From: PoT sp049331405
GTDB taxonomy: Bacteria; Planctomycetota; Planctomycetia; Isosphaerales; Isosphaeraceae
Length of the DNA stretch: 64,000 bases
Assembly: GCF_049331405.1 (NCBI RefSeq)
Contig: NZ_CP186274.1
Location: forward strand, 186,001-250,000
Reading direction: 5' to 3'
The notes beneath the pieces are model-generated. The model was given only the letters and a program-made list of their open reading frames with translations, was not told where the DNA came from and made no database searches. Shown here piece by piece: positions 45,655 through 55,300 of this stretch. Position numbers and translations under genes: made by a program. Each line of letters begins with the position of its first letter. The stretch's first letter is position 1.

Positions 45655-47009
45655 CGAGCGACGGGCGGATCTCGAGGCGCACGATCCTGCGAGGCCTCGG
45701 CACGACGGTGGCCCTGCCGTTCCTGGACGCGATGACCCCGCGCGCCTTCGCGGCGGGCACCGGGGCGGCGGGAGCCGTTGCCAAGGCCGCGGCCCCGCGC
45801 CGGATGGCCTTCTTCTACGTCCCCAACGGCGCCAACATGGCCGACTGGACCCCCAAGGCCGAGGGCGCCGCGTTCGACCTGCCGGCGATCCTCGAGCCCT
45901 TGGCGTCGGTGCGCGAGGACCTGCTCGTCCTCACCGGCCTGGCCTGCGACAAGGCCAGGCCCAACGGCGACGGCGCGGGGGACCACGCCCGGGCCTCGTC
46001 CGCCTTCCTCACCGGCTGCCAGGCGCGGAAGACCTCGGGCGCCAACTTCCGCTCGGGCATCTCGGCGGACCAGGTCGCCGCCTCCCGCGTCGGTGAGCAG
46101 ACGAGACTCCCCTCGCTCGAGTTGGGGATCGAGCGCTATCGGGGGAGCGGCAACTGCGACAGTGGCTACTCATGCGTCTATGAGCACACGATCTCCTGGC
46201 GATCGCCGACCTCGCCGCTGCCGACGGAGGTCGACCCCAAGCTCGTCTTCGACCGCCTCTTCGCGGATCGGCCCAACGACCCCGACCGCCTCAGGCGCAA
46301 CCGGCTCCGGGCCAGCGTGCTCGACGCGGTCCTCGGCGAGGCCAAGAGCCTCGACCGTCGCCTCGGCGGCTCCGACCGTCAGAAGCTCGAGCAGTACCTG
46401 ACCTGCGTCCGGGAGCTCGAACAGCGGATTGCCCGCGCCGAGAGCCTGCCCCCGGTCTCGCCGCCGAGCGGCACCTCGCGCCCGCAGAACGCGCCGGCGG
46501 ACCTGAACGAGCACCTCCGCCTGATGTGCGACCTGATGGTCCTCGCCTTCCAGACGGACGTCACCCGGGTGATCTCGTGCATGTTCGGCCGCGAGGGGAG
46601 CGAGCAGAAGTATCGGATGGTCGGCGTGAACGAGGGGCACCACGAGCTCTCGCACCACCGGAACGACCCCGACAAGAAGGCCAAGATCCGCACGATCAAC
46701 ACCTATCACGTGCAGCAGTTCGCCTACTTCCTCGGCAAGCTGAAGTCGATCCCCGAAGGGGAAGGGACGCTGCTCGACAACTGCATGATCGCCTACGGCA
46801 GCGGCAACAGCGACGGCAACCGCCACAACCACGACGACCTGCCGATCCTCCTGGCGGGCAAGGGGGGCGGCACCCTCAAGACCGGCCGCCACGTCAAGTA
46901 CGCCAGGAACACGCCCGTCAACAACCTCTGGCTCGCCATGCTCGAACGCATGGACGTCCGCGTCAAGGAACTCGGCGACAGCACCGGCGTGCTCCAGGAC
47001 CTGGCCTGA
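45651..47009 (+). CDS. DUF1552 Tat-exported protein, partner of DUF1592
   Basis: A 452-residue DUF1552 protein with a twin-arginine signal (ISRRTILRGLGTTVALPF, Arg9-Arg10) and family blocks FFYVPNGANMADWTPK, GDHARASSAFLTG and LLDNCMIAYGSGNSDGNRHN. The domain resembles the DUF1501/sulfatase-like group. It nearly always follows a DUF1592 gene; here the start ATGA overlaps the previous stop, so the two are translationally coupled and act together, probably in the periplasm. Biochemical function not established. Followed by a hairpin terminator. Confidence 0.92.
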   Translation: MTSDGRISRRTILRGLGTTVALPFLDAMTPRAFAAGTGAAGAVAKAAAPRRMAFFYVPNGANMADWTPKAEGAAFDLPAILEPLASVREDLLVLTGLACDKARPNGDGAGDHARASSAFLTGCQARKTSGANFRSGISADQVAASRVGEQTRLPSLELGIERYRGSGNCDSGYSCVYEHTISWRSPTSPLPTEVDPKLVFDRLFADRPNDPDRLRRNRLRASVLDAVLGEAKSLDRRLGGSDRQKLEQYLTCVRELEQRIARAESLPPVSPPSGTSRPQNAPADLNEHLRLMCDLMVLAFQTDVTRVISCMFGREGSEQKYRMVGVNEGHHELSHHRNDPDKKAKIRTINTYHVQQFAYFLGKLKSIPEGEGTLLDNCMIAYGSGNSDGNRHNHDDLPILLAGKGGGTLKTGRHVKYARNTPVNNLWLAMLERMDVRVKELGDSTGVLQDLA

Positions 47010-47061
47010 CGCCTTTCGCGAAGCAGCGGAAGATTTGAACGCTTGATAGCATCAAGACACG

Positions 47062-47103
47062 ATCGTCCCGGATGGCCGCAGCTTGGCGGACATCCGGGAC
47101 GAT
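47062..47103. terminator. Bidirectional terminator
   Basis: A perfect 13-bp stem, 47062-47074 with 47091-47103, and a 16-base loop, between the DUF1552 gene (plus) and the oxygenase gene (minus). Confidence 0.7.
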
Positions 47104-47131
47104 TCGTCGTTCCTCGGGGTCGACGCGAGGC

Positions 47132-49573
47132 TCAGGAGGGCAGGGCCTTCTCGACCCTGGACACGACCTTGAGCCGTTCCAGGTTCTGGTGGTACGTCTT
47201 CAAGGCCTCCTGATATGAGGCGGTGTTCTTGGTGCAGACGAGGGTCTGCGGCGAACCGCGACGGTCCGTGTGGCAGGTCAGGTCGCACTTCGTGTTGCGG
47301 ATCTCGCTCTCGAGATGGTTGCGGATCTCCTGGCGAATCCTGAACGAATGCACGGACTCTTTCGGGTCCTTGAGGAAGAGCTTGAGCTCCGCGCAGTGCT
47401 CGCATTTGCATGTGACGGGCACTTTGCGGCGGAAGTCCTTCGGCTCCTCCGGCTCCTTGGACGTGAGGTCTTCGAGCTCTCTCCGGCACGAGGCGACCCA
47501 GTGCGTCAGCGCCTTGTCCGGCGTCTTGACGTTCTTCTTGAACCAGGGTTGGAGCGCCTCGAGCGCGGGGACGACGACGGTGCTCAGCGGGTAGACCTTG
47601 GGCGTCGCCAGCACGTGCTCGACGAAGTTCGAGAGCAAGGTTCCCTGGCCCGCGATAACCAGCGATTGGATCAGGCTGATGAGCGTCGCGGCGCGATCCT
47701 CCTTGCGAAATCCCCACTCTCCCGCCGCCCGCTTCTTATCGAGCGGCCCCAACGCCTCGACGAGTGCTTTCGCGAAGCTCGCGCAGGCCTCGGGCCAGCC
47801 CTCGCGCTTGCGGGGCTTCGCGTTGCAGAGCCGTTCCAGGAGCCCGACGTTGCGCGTGAGCGTGTCGTTGGTCGTCTGCTTGGCGACTTCGGCCAATTCG
47901 TCGCGAAACGTGCCCCACCCATACTGCTGGCAGAGGGCGAGCAGTGACTCAGCGGGCTCGATATCGCCGTCCTTCGCCACGACGTTCGCCAGGAATTTGC
48001 CGATCAGCTTGGGCTCGTCGATTGCGGCGAGCGCCGGCAGCATGTCCTTGTTGCCCTCGGCGACTTTCCGTTCGGGCTCGTAATAGGAGAATCGACGAGT
48101 CGCGGGGGTCCAGGTGTTGATGATCCTGGTCGCGAGTTTGACGCACTGCTTCTTGAGGGCATCGGCCTCCTTCGTCTTCGGGGTCGCGGCCTTCCAGCGC
48201 TTGACCAGCAGATCCAGGGCGGGGACGGCGTTACGCCCGCCTCGCTGGCAGATGATGTCGAAGTGCCGGGCCTCGGGCCAGATGATGATCGCCGCGTGCT
48301 GATACCAGCGTTCCAGGGTCATGCCCGCGTTGCCCGTGTACCCTTCGAACTCCTCCTTGCTCGGCTTGTGGCTCTTGAGGCTGGCGAGGCCGACGACTTC
48401 ACCCCATTCCACGTCGAGCTCGCCGATCGGCAATGCCTCGCCATCGGGCAGGCGCCAGTGGTCCGCCGTCAGGCTGCGGTCGAAGATCTCCTCCATCTCG
48501 TACTCGCCCGGTTCCGGCTCTTCATAGTCCGTCCGGCGCCCGTAGCGAGAGCCGTAATAGCCCCCGTAATAATCCTCGGCCGAGCCCGATTCCCAGAGCG
48601 TCAACAATGCCAGGTAGGCCACGTTCCCCGACTTCTCCGCGGCCTGGAGGAGCACCTGGGCCTTCCCCCTGTCCAGGCCCTTGAGCGCGTCCCAGGCGAG
48701 GCCTTCCTGCGTGTACTGGTGGTCGAGCGTGACGGCCAATTTTTCGTGCTTGCTCTGCTTCTGCCACTCCTCGAGCAGGGCGGCCACCTTGTCGATGTGC
48801 CCCGACGGCCGAGGGGCCGAGATCCCTTCCTTCGCCCTGGATTTCGCCTTCGATAGGGGCTTCGCGAGCGTCAGGTTGTAGACGAGGCAGAGCCGATATC
48901 CCTTCCGGAGCGGCCTGACCTCATGCTCGCAGTCGGCATAGAATGCTGCGTACTGGATCTGAAACGCACTTTGATCCGATCCGAAGTCGATGACTTCTTC
49001 CTGCCCGTCGTGCCGGATGACGAGCTCGCCCCCCTCGTGCGGTGAGGGGAGCGCGATGACCAGCGTCGCGACCATCCGATCGAGCTTCTCGCCGTCGCGA
49101 TGCGGCAGGAAGAAGCCGCCGGCCTCGTAGACGAGCAGGTCGTAGAGATGGCTCTCGAGCGCCTGCTTCTCCAGTCCCAACTTCTCCTGCACCAGTTCGA
49201 CCGCGGCCCGGACGAGCCTCGGCCAGTCGGGGTTCTTCAGCCTGAAGCTCGCCGGATCCAGCTTCCAGACCCGTCGCACCTTCGTGTCGACGATGGTCTC
49301 CTCACCCTTGCCGTAGGGGGCCTGCTTGCAGTGCTTGATCAGCTCCTTGGCCTGCTTCGCCGTCAAGGGGAGGCCGACGGGCCCGAGGCCCTCGACCTCG
49401 AGCCCCGGCAGGACGGCGGGGAGGCTGCCGCTGGCGCAATAATTCCCGGGGCGGTCGACCTTGCGGAGGGCGGCGTCGATCTCGGATTTGAGCTCGGCCT
49501 GCTCGTCGCTTCCCTCGAGTTCCTCGAGGTCATCGGCCTCGTCGTCATCGTAGTCATCACGCCAGCGCGCCAT
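47132..49573 (-). CDS. 2OG-Fe(II) oxygenase with long C-terminal helical region
   Basis: An 813-residue cytosolic protein. After an acidic N-terminus (DDYDDDEADDLEELEGSDEQ) comes a prolyl-4-hydroxylase-like dioxygenase domain (about 95-235): His158 and Asp160 in LPHRDGEK, His217 in CEHEV, and Arg227 in KGYR for 2-oxoglutarate. The remaining 570 residues are mostly helical, with a YGGYYGSRYGRR insert and a C-terminal CKCEHCAELK and H-rich region; I do not recognise it. ATG at 49573 has GGAGGGA eight bases upstream. It lies 68 bases downstream of glutamate decarboxylase on the same strand, possibly co-transcribed. Substrate may be a protein. Confidence 0.82.
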   Translation of the reverse strand: MARWRDDYDDDEADDLEELEGSDEQAELKSEIDAALRKVDRPGNYCASGSLPAVLPGLEVEGLGPVGLPLTAKQAKELIKHCKQAPYGKGEETIVDTKVRRVWKLDPASFRLKNPDWPRLVRAAVELVQEKLGLEKQALESHLYDLLVYEAGGFFLPHRDGEKLDRMVATLVIALPSPHEGGELVIRHDGQEEVIDFGSDQSAFQIQYAAFYADCEHEVRPLRKGYRLCLVYNLTLAKPLSKAKSRAKEGISAPRPSGHIDKVAALLEEWQKQSKHEKLAVTLDHQYTQEGLAWDALKGLDRGKAQVLLQAAEKSGNVAYLALLTLWESGSAEDYYGGYYGSRYGRRTDYEEPEPGEYEMEEIFDRSLTADHWRLPDGEALPIGELDVEWGEVVGLASLKSHKPSKEEFEGYTGNAGMTLERWYQHAAIIIWPEARHFDIICQRGGRNAVPALDLLVKRWKAATPKTKEADALKKQCVKLATRIINTWTPATRRFSYYEPERKVAEGNKDMLPALAAIDEPKLIGKFLANVVAKDGDIEPAESLLALCQQYGWGTFRDELAEVAKQTTNDTLTRNVGLLERLCNAKPRKREGWPEACASFAKALVEALGPLDKKRAAGEWGFRKEDRAATLISLIQSLVIAGQGTLLSNFVEHVLATPKVYPLSTVVVPALEALQPWFKKNVKTPDKALTHWVASCRRELEDLTSKEPEEPKDFRRKVPVTCKCEHCAELKLFLKDPKESVHSFRIRQEIRNHLESEIRNTKCDLTCHTDRRGSPQTLVCTKNTASYQEALKTYHQNLERLKVVSRVEKALPS

Positions 49574-49641
49574 CGAATGGTCCCTCCGCAACCCAGGGTG
49601 TCTACCTCAAGGATACCCCGAGCCCGCTCGCGGCCACAGGG

Positions 49642-51057
49642 TTAGCAGACCTTTCGCCCGGCCTCGGTGACGGGCTGTTCCGATGCGGTTACGGCTGCGG
49701 GCGCGGGGCTCGCGGCGTCGAGCTTCACGAGGACCCGGTTGAGGTCATCGAGGAGCATATCCGCCATGTCCCGGCTGAAGTGCTCGCGGACGACCACGCG
49801 TAGCAGGGAGACCCCCTCGAGATTCCCGGGCATGTGATAGGCCGGGACGATCCAGCCATTGCTGCGGAGGGCGTCGGAGATGTCATACACGGTGTACGAC
49901 TTCGACTCGGCGAGCCGGAAGGCGACGACCGGGAGGGACTTCCCGTCGCTGAGCAGGGCGAAGTGGCCGGTCTCTTCGAGCTTCGACGCCAGGTAGTCGG
50001 CCGTCGAGCGGAGGTTCTTCATGATCCGCGAGTACCCCTCGCGGCCGAGGCGGAGGAAGTTGTAATACTGCGCGATGACCTGGCTGGCCCCCTTGGAGAA
50101 GTTGAGGTTGAAGGTCGCCTCGTCGCCGCCGAGGTAGCTGACGTGGAAGATCAGGTCCTCGGGCAGGTCCGCCCGGTCGCGCCAGACGACCCAGCCGATC
50201 CCGGGATAGACCAACCCATACTTGTGCCCCGAAACATTGATCGACTTCACCAGCGGGAGCCGGAAATCCCAGCGCAGGTGGGGCTGGAGGAAGGGGGCGA
50301 CGAACCCGCCGCTGGCCGCGTCGACGTGGATCGGCACCTCCCAGCCGTTCCGGGCGTTGATCTCCTCGAGTGTCCCGTGGATGGCCTCGATCGGCTCGTA
50401 CTCGCCCGTGTACGTGCTACCGAGGATCGCGACGACGGCGATGGTGTTCTCGTCGACCTGGCCGAGCCCCTCGGCGTCGAGCCCGGTGCGGCCTTCCTCC
50501 ACCGGCACATAACGCGGCTCGACGTCGAAGTAGCGTGCGAACTTCTCCCAGACGACCTGGACGGTCGCCGACATCACGATATTAGGTTGATCGGTCGATT
50601 TCCCCTCGGCCTTCCGGCGCTGACGCCAGCGCCACTTGGCCGCGAGGCCGGCGAGCATGATCGCCTCCGACGACCCCACCGTGCTCGTCCCGACCGCCTT
50701 CCCCTCGCTCGGCGCATGATAGAGATGCGCGATCATGTTCACGCAGCGTTCCTGGATCGCCGTCGTCCGGGGATACTCGTCCTGATCCACATAGTTTTTG
50801 TTCAACGACTCGAGGATGAGTTTCTCGGCCTCGGGTTCCATCCAGGTTGTGACGAACGAGGCGAGGTTGAGCGCGGCGTTGCCGTCGAGGTTCAGCTCGT
50901 CCCGGCAGATCTGATGGGCCGCCTCGGCCGGCATCGCGTTCTCGGGCAACTCGAACTTCGGCACCGGCTCGGCGAAGTAGCGCGAGCCGTACGTCGGGAC
51001 GTGATACTGCCGGTTCGCGTCGTCCGACTTGTGATGGTGTCGCTGCTTTGAGAGCAT
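49642..51057 (-). CDS. gad: Glutamate decarboxylase
   Basis: A 471-residue PLP enzyme, about the length of E. coli GadB. VPTYGSRYFAEPVPKFELPE, TSTVGSSEAIMLAGLA, VDAASGGFVAPF and the PLP Lys279 in INVSGHKYGLVYPG are family hallmarks. It turns glutamate into GABA and CO2 while consuming a proton, so it can serve acid tolerance or GABA supply. No glutamate/GABA antiporter gene lies nearby. ATG at 51057 matches the family start; a longer frame was rejected. The gene is divergent from the FAD monooxygenase. Confidence 0.94.
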   Translation of the reverse strand: MLSKQRHHHKSDDANRQYHVPTYGSRYFAEPVPKFELPENAMPAEAAHQICRDELNLDGNAALNLASFVTTWMEPEAEKLILESLNKNYVDQDEYPRTTAIQERCVNMIAHLYHAPSEGKAVGTSTVGSSEAIMLAGLAAKWRWRQRRKAEGKSTDQPNIVMSATVQVVWEKFARYFDVEPRYVPVEEGRTGLDAEGLGQVDENTIAVVAILGSTYTGEYEPIEAIHGTLEEINARNGWEVPIHVDAASGGFVAPFLQPHLRWDFRLPLVKSINVSGHKYGLVYPGIGWVVWRDRADLPEDLIFHVSYLGGDEATFNLNFSKGASQVIAQYYNFLRLGREGYSRIMKNLRSTADYLASKLEETGHFALLSDGKSLPVVAFRLAESKSYTVYDISDALRSNGWIVPAYHMPGNLEGVSLLRVVVREHFSRDMADMLLDDLNRVLVKLDAASPAPAAVTASEQPVTEAGRKVC

Positions 51058-51541
51058 CGTGGGCCGTTTCCCTGCGCAGGTTCCAATCGCCTTGACCCCG
51101 GTCGCCGCGCGACGACGGGCCAACCTCGTCCTGTCCATGTCTGTGGACGACCGCCACCGATCATACCGGATGAGTCGCGGCCCCGAGTGACTCAGGCGGG
51201 TAGATGCAGCGGGACGACGCCCTTAATGATGTTGTTCAACGAAGAGAGGTGCTGCCTCGGCATCTTCCCCCGCGATCATAACGATTGTCGATGTTAGGTT
51301 GCCGGGACATGAACTCTTGACATGGAAACCGGAAACTCTTAGTTTGGTTTCTAGGGTTTCCACTCCGGAACTGGCGGGGGTTCGACGGCCCGGCCGGTTG
51401 GTGGTAGGAATGGCGGCACATATCCTGGGGCGTTCAACTCAAGATCCTCCGCCTCTTTCCGCAGGTCAGGGGCGATAGAGACCTCGAGGTCAGCAACTCC
51501 CGGGTGCGAACCTCGGGACAACGGGTCAGGAGGCGTCAGGC
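51058..51541. other. Divergent intergenic region with promoter and dyads
   Basis: 484 bases between gad (minus) and the monooxygenase (plus). It holds an AT-richer zone (51215-51365) with a TTGACA box overlapped by repeated GGAAACC/GGTTTCC words (listed separately). No gene supported. Confidence 0.45.
51317..51361 (+). promoter_or_regulatory. Candidate promoter with overlapping operator dyads
   Basis: TTGACA at 51317-51322 and, 17 bases on, a weak TAGTTT -10. Across the spacer lie GGAAACC (51324-51330), GGAAACT (51331-51337), AGTTT (51341-51345), GGTTTC (51346-51351) and GGTTTCC (51355-51361), forming nested imperfect inverted repeats. This layout suits a TetR-type repressor, and a TetR gene lies at the end of the operon downstream. 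Confidence 0.45.
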
Positions 51542-53125
51542 ATGCGCGAAGAGACGACGTTGCGTGATGTCTTGATCGTCGGGGCGGGGCCCACGGGGCT
51601 CTCACTGGCGATCACCTGCCGGCGGTTCGGCTTGGAGGCGCGCGTGATCGATCGCGCGCCGAAGGTCAGCGAGGTGTCGAAGGCGCTGGCGGTCTGGAGC
51701 GGGAGCCTCGAGGCCTTCGACGCGATGGGGATCATCGGCGCCTTCCTCGCCGAGGGCGTGCGGATGCGGGGAGTGAGGTTCGGCGACGGCAAGCATCAAC
51801 TCACCGACCTGGAGATGGGGGACGGCATCGACAGCCCTTATCCGTTCCCGATCCTCTTGCCGCAGTCGGATACCGAGCGACTGCTCCACGACCGGCTGGT
51901 CGAGCTCGGCGGCGAGGTCGAGCGCGACGTTGAATTGACCGCGATCGAGCAGGATGGGGACGGCGTCACCGCCACTTTGAAGATGCCCGAGGGGCGCGAG
52001 GAGCGCAGCCGATTCGCCTTCGTCGTCGGCTGCGACGGTGCGCGGAGCGTGGTCCGGCATCAGCTCCAGGTCCCGTTCGAAGGGTACACCGAGGAGAGGA
52101 CGTTCGTCCTCTGCGACGCCAAACTCCAGGGGGATCTCGATCCCACGCATATTCACGTCTGGTGGCATGGCGGGGGCTCGGTCGCTCTCTTTCCGATCCG
52201 CGACGGCATCTGGCGTGTCTTCAGCCTGCGCGAGGCGGAGGCGGGGGACGAGACGCCGACGCTCGAGGAGATGCAACATTTCCTCGACGCCCACGGCCCC
52301 GAAAACTTACGGCTGATCGACCCGACCTGGCTCTCGGCCTTCCGGATCAACGAGCGGCTCGCGGCTCACTATCGCGTCGGCCGCTGCTTCCTGGCGGGCG
52401 ACGCCGCGCACGTCCACAGCCCCGCGGGCGGGCAGGGGATGAACACCGGGATCCAGGATGGGGTGAACCTCGGCTGGAAGCTCGCCCAAGTCCTGCAAGG
52501 GGTCGGCGAGCCCGACCTGCTGCTCGACAGCTACGAGGCCGAGCGTCGCCCCGTGGCCCGCGAGGTGGTCGAGGGGGCGGGGCAGATGCTGCACGTCGCC
52601 TTCGGCAACAACCCGCTCTTGCGCATCGCCAAGGATGTACTCATCCCGATCCTCTCGCACGTCCCCGCGCTCAAGCGCAAGCTCCAGGTGCGACTCTCCG
52701 AGACCGCCATCGTCTATCACGACGGCCCGCTCGTGCAGTTGGGAGGGGTTCCCCATGCCCACGCCGCCCGGGGCGAGGCCGGGACCCGGGCCCTCGACGC
52801 GGCGCTCCGAGACCCCGCCACCGGCCGGGACCAACGCCTCTGGAGTATCCTCGCCGGGGCGCATCACACCTTGCTCCTCTTCGGCGACGGTGCGAGCCTC
52901 GCGGACGCCGCTCGGATCGCCGCGACCGCCGGCGATCGGCTCAAGACGTTCACCATCGATTCGAGCAATGACCCCGACGGCCACGTCCGCAAACGCTACG
53001 GCATCGAGAACCCCGGCTGGATCCTCGTGCGTCCGGATCAGGTGATCGCCGCCAGGGGCGAGGCCGATGACACCGCCCGGCTCGAAGCCTACGTCGCACG
53101 CGTACTGCTGGCCTCGGCCTCGTGA
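51542..53125 (+). CDS. FAD-dependent aromatic monooxygenase
   Basis: A 527-residue class A flavoprotein hydroxylase. The FAD-binding GAGPTG (14-19) in VLIVGAGPTGLSL, a D-G motif in VVGCDGARSVVRHQL, and the second FAD motif CFLAGDAAHVHSPAGGQGMN (about residue 282) are clear. A C-terminal thioredoxin-like domain, as in phenol 2-monooxygenase and PheA/TetX-type hydroxylases, fits the length. It should hydroxylate an aromatic substrate with NAD(P)H and O2; the substrate cannot be read. It overlaps the TetR gene by four bases, so the regulator is co-translated and probably controls this operon. Confidence 0.9.
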   Translation: MREETTLRDVLIVGAGPTGLSLAITCRRFGLEARVIDRAPKVSEVSKALAVWSGSLEAFDAMGIIGAFLAEGVRMRGVRFGDGKHQLTDLEMGDGIDSPYPFPILLPQSDTERLLHDRLVELGGEVERDVELTAIEQDGDGVTATLKMPEGREERSRFAFVVGCDGARSVVRHQLQVPFEGYTEERTFVLCDAKLQGDLDPTHIHVWWHGGGSVALFPIRDGIWRVFSLREAEAGDETPTLEEMQHFLDAHGPENLRLIDPTWLSAFRINERLAAHYRVGRCFLAGDAAHVHSPAGGQGMNTGIQDGVNLGWKLAQVLQGVGEPDLLLDSYEAERRPVAREVVEGAGQMLHVAFGNNPLLRIAKDVLIPILSHVPALKRKLQVRLSETAIVYHDGPLVQLGGVPHAHAARGEAGTRALDAALRDPATGRDQRLWSILAGAHHTLLLFGDGASLADAARIAATAGDRLKTFTIDSSNDPDGHVRKRYGIENPGWILVRPDQVIAARGEADDTARLEAYVARVLLASAS

Positions 53126-53757
53126 ATCAGGATCCGTTCGAGGCCGATGACTCGCCGGCCGGCCGGATCCTCCGGGCCGCGCGACGCTTGTTGTTCGAGT
53201 CGAGCTACAGCGGCCTGACGATGGAGGCGCTGGCCCACGAGATCGGCATGAGCAAGAAGACGATCTACGCCCATTTCGCGTCCAAAGATGCCATCATCGA
53301 GGCCATCCTCGACCGCACCGGCGCGATGATCCTTGAGGAGGCCGACGCCTTGCTGCGCGACCCGGAACTCGGGTTCACGCGGAAGCTCCGCGGGGTCCTG
53401 GAGACGATCGGCACGCATCTCGGGCGGATGTCGCCCGCCTTCCTCCGCGACCTCGAGCGGTTCGCCCCCCGGCACGCTCGACGGATCGACGAGCTCCGTG
53501 GCCGGAACGTCCCGCGCGTCTTCGGCGCCGTGCTCCGGCTCGGCGTCGAGGAGGGGATGATCCGCCCCGACGTCGACCTTGCCTTCGCCGTCGAGTTCTG
53601 GATCCAGGCCCTCAACGGCCTGATGCACCCCGACTCCCTCGCCCGCACGGGCTTGTTGCCGCGTCTGGTGCTCGAGAAGGCGATGGAGCTCTTCTTCCTC
53701 GGCCTGCTGACCCAGGAAGGACGCGACGACTTCTCCCGGGGCGATCCCTCGGCCTGA
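53122..53757 (+). CDS. TetR/AcrR family transcriptional regulator
   Basis: A 211-residue regulator with an N-terminal TetR helix-turn-helix (about 20-62): YSGLTMEALAHEIGMSKKTI followed by YAHFASKDAIIEAIL. The C-terminal ligand-binding domain is of the AefR/YsiA type (TetR_C). Start is GTG overlapping the monooxygenase stop (GTGA). It most likely represses the operon it belongs to and releases DNA on binding an aromatic or related ligand; the dyads at 51324-51361 are a candidate operator. Both points are inference from position. Confidence 0.92.
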   Translation: MNQDPFEADDSPAGRILRAARRLLFESSYSGLTMEALAHEIGMSKKTIYAHFASKDAIIEAILDRTGAMILEEADALLRDPELGFTRKLRGVLETIGTHLGRMSPAFLRDLERFAPRHARRIDELRGRNVPRVFGAVLRLGVEEGMIRPDVDLAFAVEFWIQALNGLMHPDSLARTGLLPRLVLEKAMELFFLGLLTQEGRDDFSRGDPSA

Positions 53758-53919
53758 TTCACCGGCCACGCGCCCACCTCGCGGCAGGTTGGCTTTGACA
53801 AGGGAGTCGCTCGTCCTCGAAGATCGTGTCGAGCGGCGCGCGGAGGCGTCGGAGCGGGTTCGCCGGAATGGCCGGGCGGACCCTCGACGCGGGCGATCGG
53901 CCGAGCTGGTTTTCAAATT

Positions 53920-54375
53920 ATGCCCATCTATGTCGATGCCGACGCGTGCCCGGTCAAGGAAGAGATCTACAAGGTCGCCCGCCGATACTCGCTCAAGATC
54001 TTCGTCGTCTCGAACTCGTCGATCCGGGTTCCGCCCGACGAGATCATCGAGGCCGTCGTGGTCAAGGGCGGGTTCGACGTCGCCGACGACTGGATCGCCG
54101 AGCGGATCGGGCCCGGGGACATCGCCATCACGTCCGACATCCCGCTCGCCGGCCGCTGCCTGGAGCGAGGGGCCCGCGTCCTCGGCCCGAAGGGGGTCGA
54201 GTTCCATGAGGACTCGATCGGCAACGCCCTCGCGACCAGGGCCCTCCTGGAAATGCTGAGGCAGTCGGGCGAGTTCGGCGGCGGGCCGTCCCCTTTCGTC
54301 AAGGCGGACCGCTCGAAGTTCCTCGCGAAGCTCGACGAACTGATCCATGCCGTGCGGCGGGCCTCGAAGCAGTGA
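53920..54375 (+). CDS. YaiI/YqxD family protein (DUF188)
   Basis: A 151-residue protein matching the YaiI/YqxD family over its whole length: MPIYVDADACPVKEEIYKVA, VVKGGFDVADDWIAER, PGDIAITSDIPLAGRCLERG and DSIGNALATRALLEMLR. The fold is PIN-like, with the Asp residues of a possible nuclease site (Asp6, Asp8 and the DIAITSD set), but function is unproven. No ribosome site stands out before the ATG. Independent of the upstream operon (160-base gap). Confidence 0.93.
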   Translation: MPIYVDADACPVKEEIYKVARRYSLKIFVVSNSSIRVPPDEIIEAVVVKGGFDVADDWIAERIGPGDIAITSDIPLAGRCLERGARVLGPKGVEFHEDSIGNALATRALLEMLRQSGEFGGGPSPFVKADRSKFLAKLDELIHAVRRASKQ

Positions 54376-54432
54376 GCCGCCTCAACGTCGCCGGCTCGCG
54401 TTCCTATCAAACTCTTGCGAAGGAAGATCCCG

Positions 54433-55269
54433 ATGCGTCGATTTGCCGCGGCTGCCCTGACCCTGGCCTTCGGCTTCGGCTGGCTCGCCACGAACGCTAA
54501 CGCCGACGAGCGCCTGGCGGGGATTGCCTGCCGGTCGGTCCACCTCCAGTTCCCGGCTCCCCAGGGGACTGTCTTCGCCAACGAGGTCACGGTCGAGCGC
54601 TCGGCCCCGGGGACGTATTTCTGCGTCTGCGGCTTCAATCACGGGTATTTCGGGCTCCAGGAGCTGGCCGACGGCAAGAAGCTGATCATCTTCTCGGTCT
54701 GGGATCCCGGCAAGCAGGACGACCCGAGCGTGGTGAAGGAGGAGAGCCGCGTCAAGCTCGTCTACAAGGACGACGCCGTGCGCGTCGGCCGGTTCGGCAA
54801 CGAGGGGACGGGGGGCCAGTCGTTCCTCGACTTCGACTGGCGCGAGGGGGTCCCTTATCGGTTCATGGTCAAGTCGGAGGTCGAAGGGAACAGGACGCTC
54901 TTCACCGCCTACTTCCTCCCTCCCGAGGCCAAGGCCTGGCGCAAGCTCGTGACCTTCTCGACCATCACCGGGGGCGACTCGCTGTCCGGCTACTACTCCT
55001 TCGTCGAGGACTTCCAGCGCAACAAGGTCTCGGCCACGAAGACCCGCCGCGCCCGCTTCGGTGAGGGCTGGGTCCGCGGCAAGGACGCCCGCTGGGTCGC
55101 CCTCAACCGCGCGAAGTTCACCGCCGACAAGAACCCGGCCCTCAACATCGACGCCGGCCTCGACGCCGGCCGCTTCTTCCTCGCGACCGGCGGCGAGATC
55201 GCGAATGAGCACGTCAAGCTCGGCGAGAGCGTCGACCTCGCCCCCGCGGGGCTCCCCGAGGCTCCCTGA
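54433..55269 (+). CDS. Exported DUF3472 domain protein
   Basis: A 278-residue protein with a signal peptide (MRRFAAAALTLAFGFGW, cleaved near NANADER) and a DUF3472 domain: FANEVTVERSAPGTYFCVCG followed by FNHGYFGLQEL, then FSVWDPGKQDDPSVVKEESR and the region FGNEGTGGQSFLDFDWREGV. The family is beta-rich and likely binds carbohydrate or protein; role unknown. ATG at 54433 has AAGGAAG seven bases upstream; a TTG start further up was rejected. It ends just before a good intrinsic terminator. Confidence 0.85.
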   Translation: MRRFAAAALTLAFGFGWLATNANADERLAGIACRSVHLQFPAPQGTVFANEVTVERSAPGTYFCVCGFNHGYFGLQELADGKKLIIFSVWDPGKQDDPSVVKEESRVKLVYKDDAVRVGRFGNEGTGGQSFLDFDWREGVPYRFMVKSEVEGNRTLFTAYFLPPEAKAWRKLVTFSTITGGDSLSGYYSFVEDFQRNKVSATKTRRARFGEGWVRGKDARWVALNRAKFTADKNPALNIDAGLDAGRFFLATGGEIANEHVKLGESVDLAPAGLPEAP

Positions 55270-55300
55270 CCCGAGCAACGACCGCGTCACGATCCAGTAG

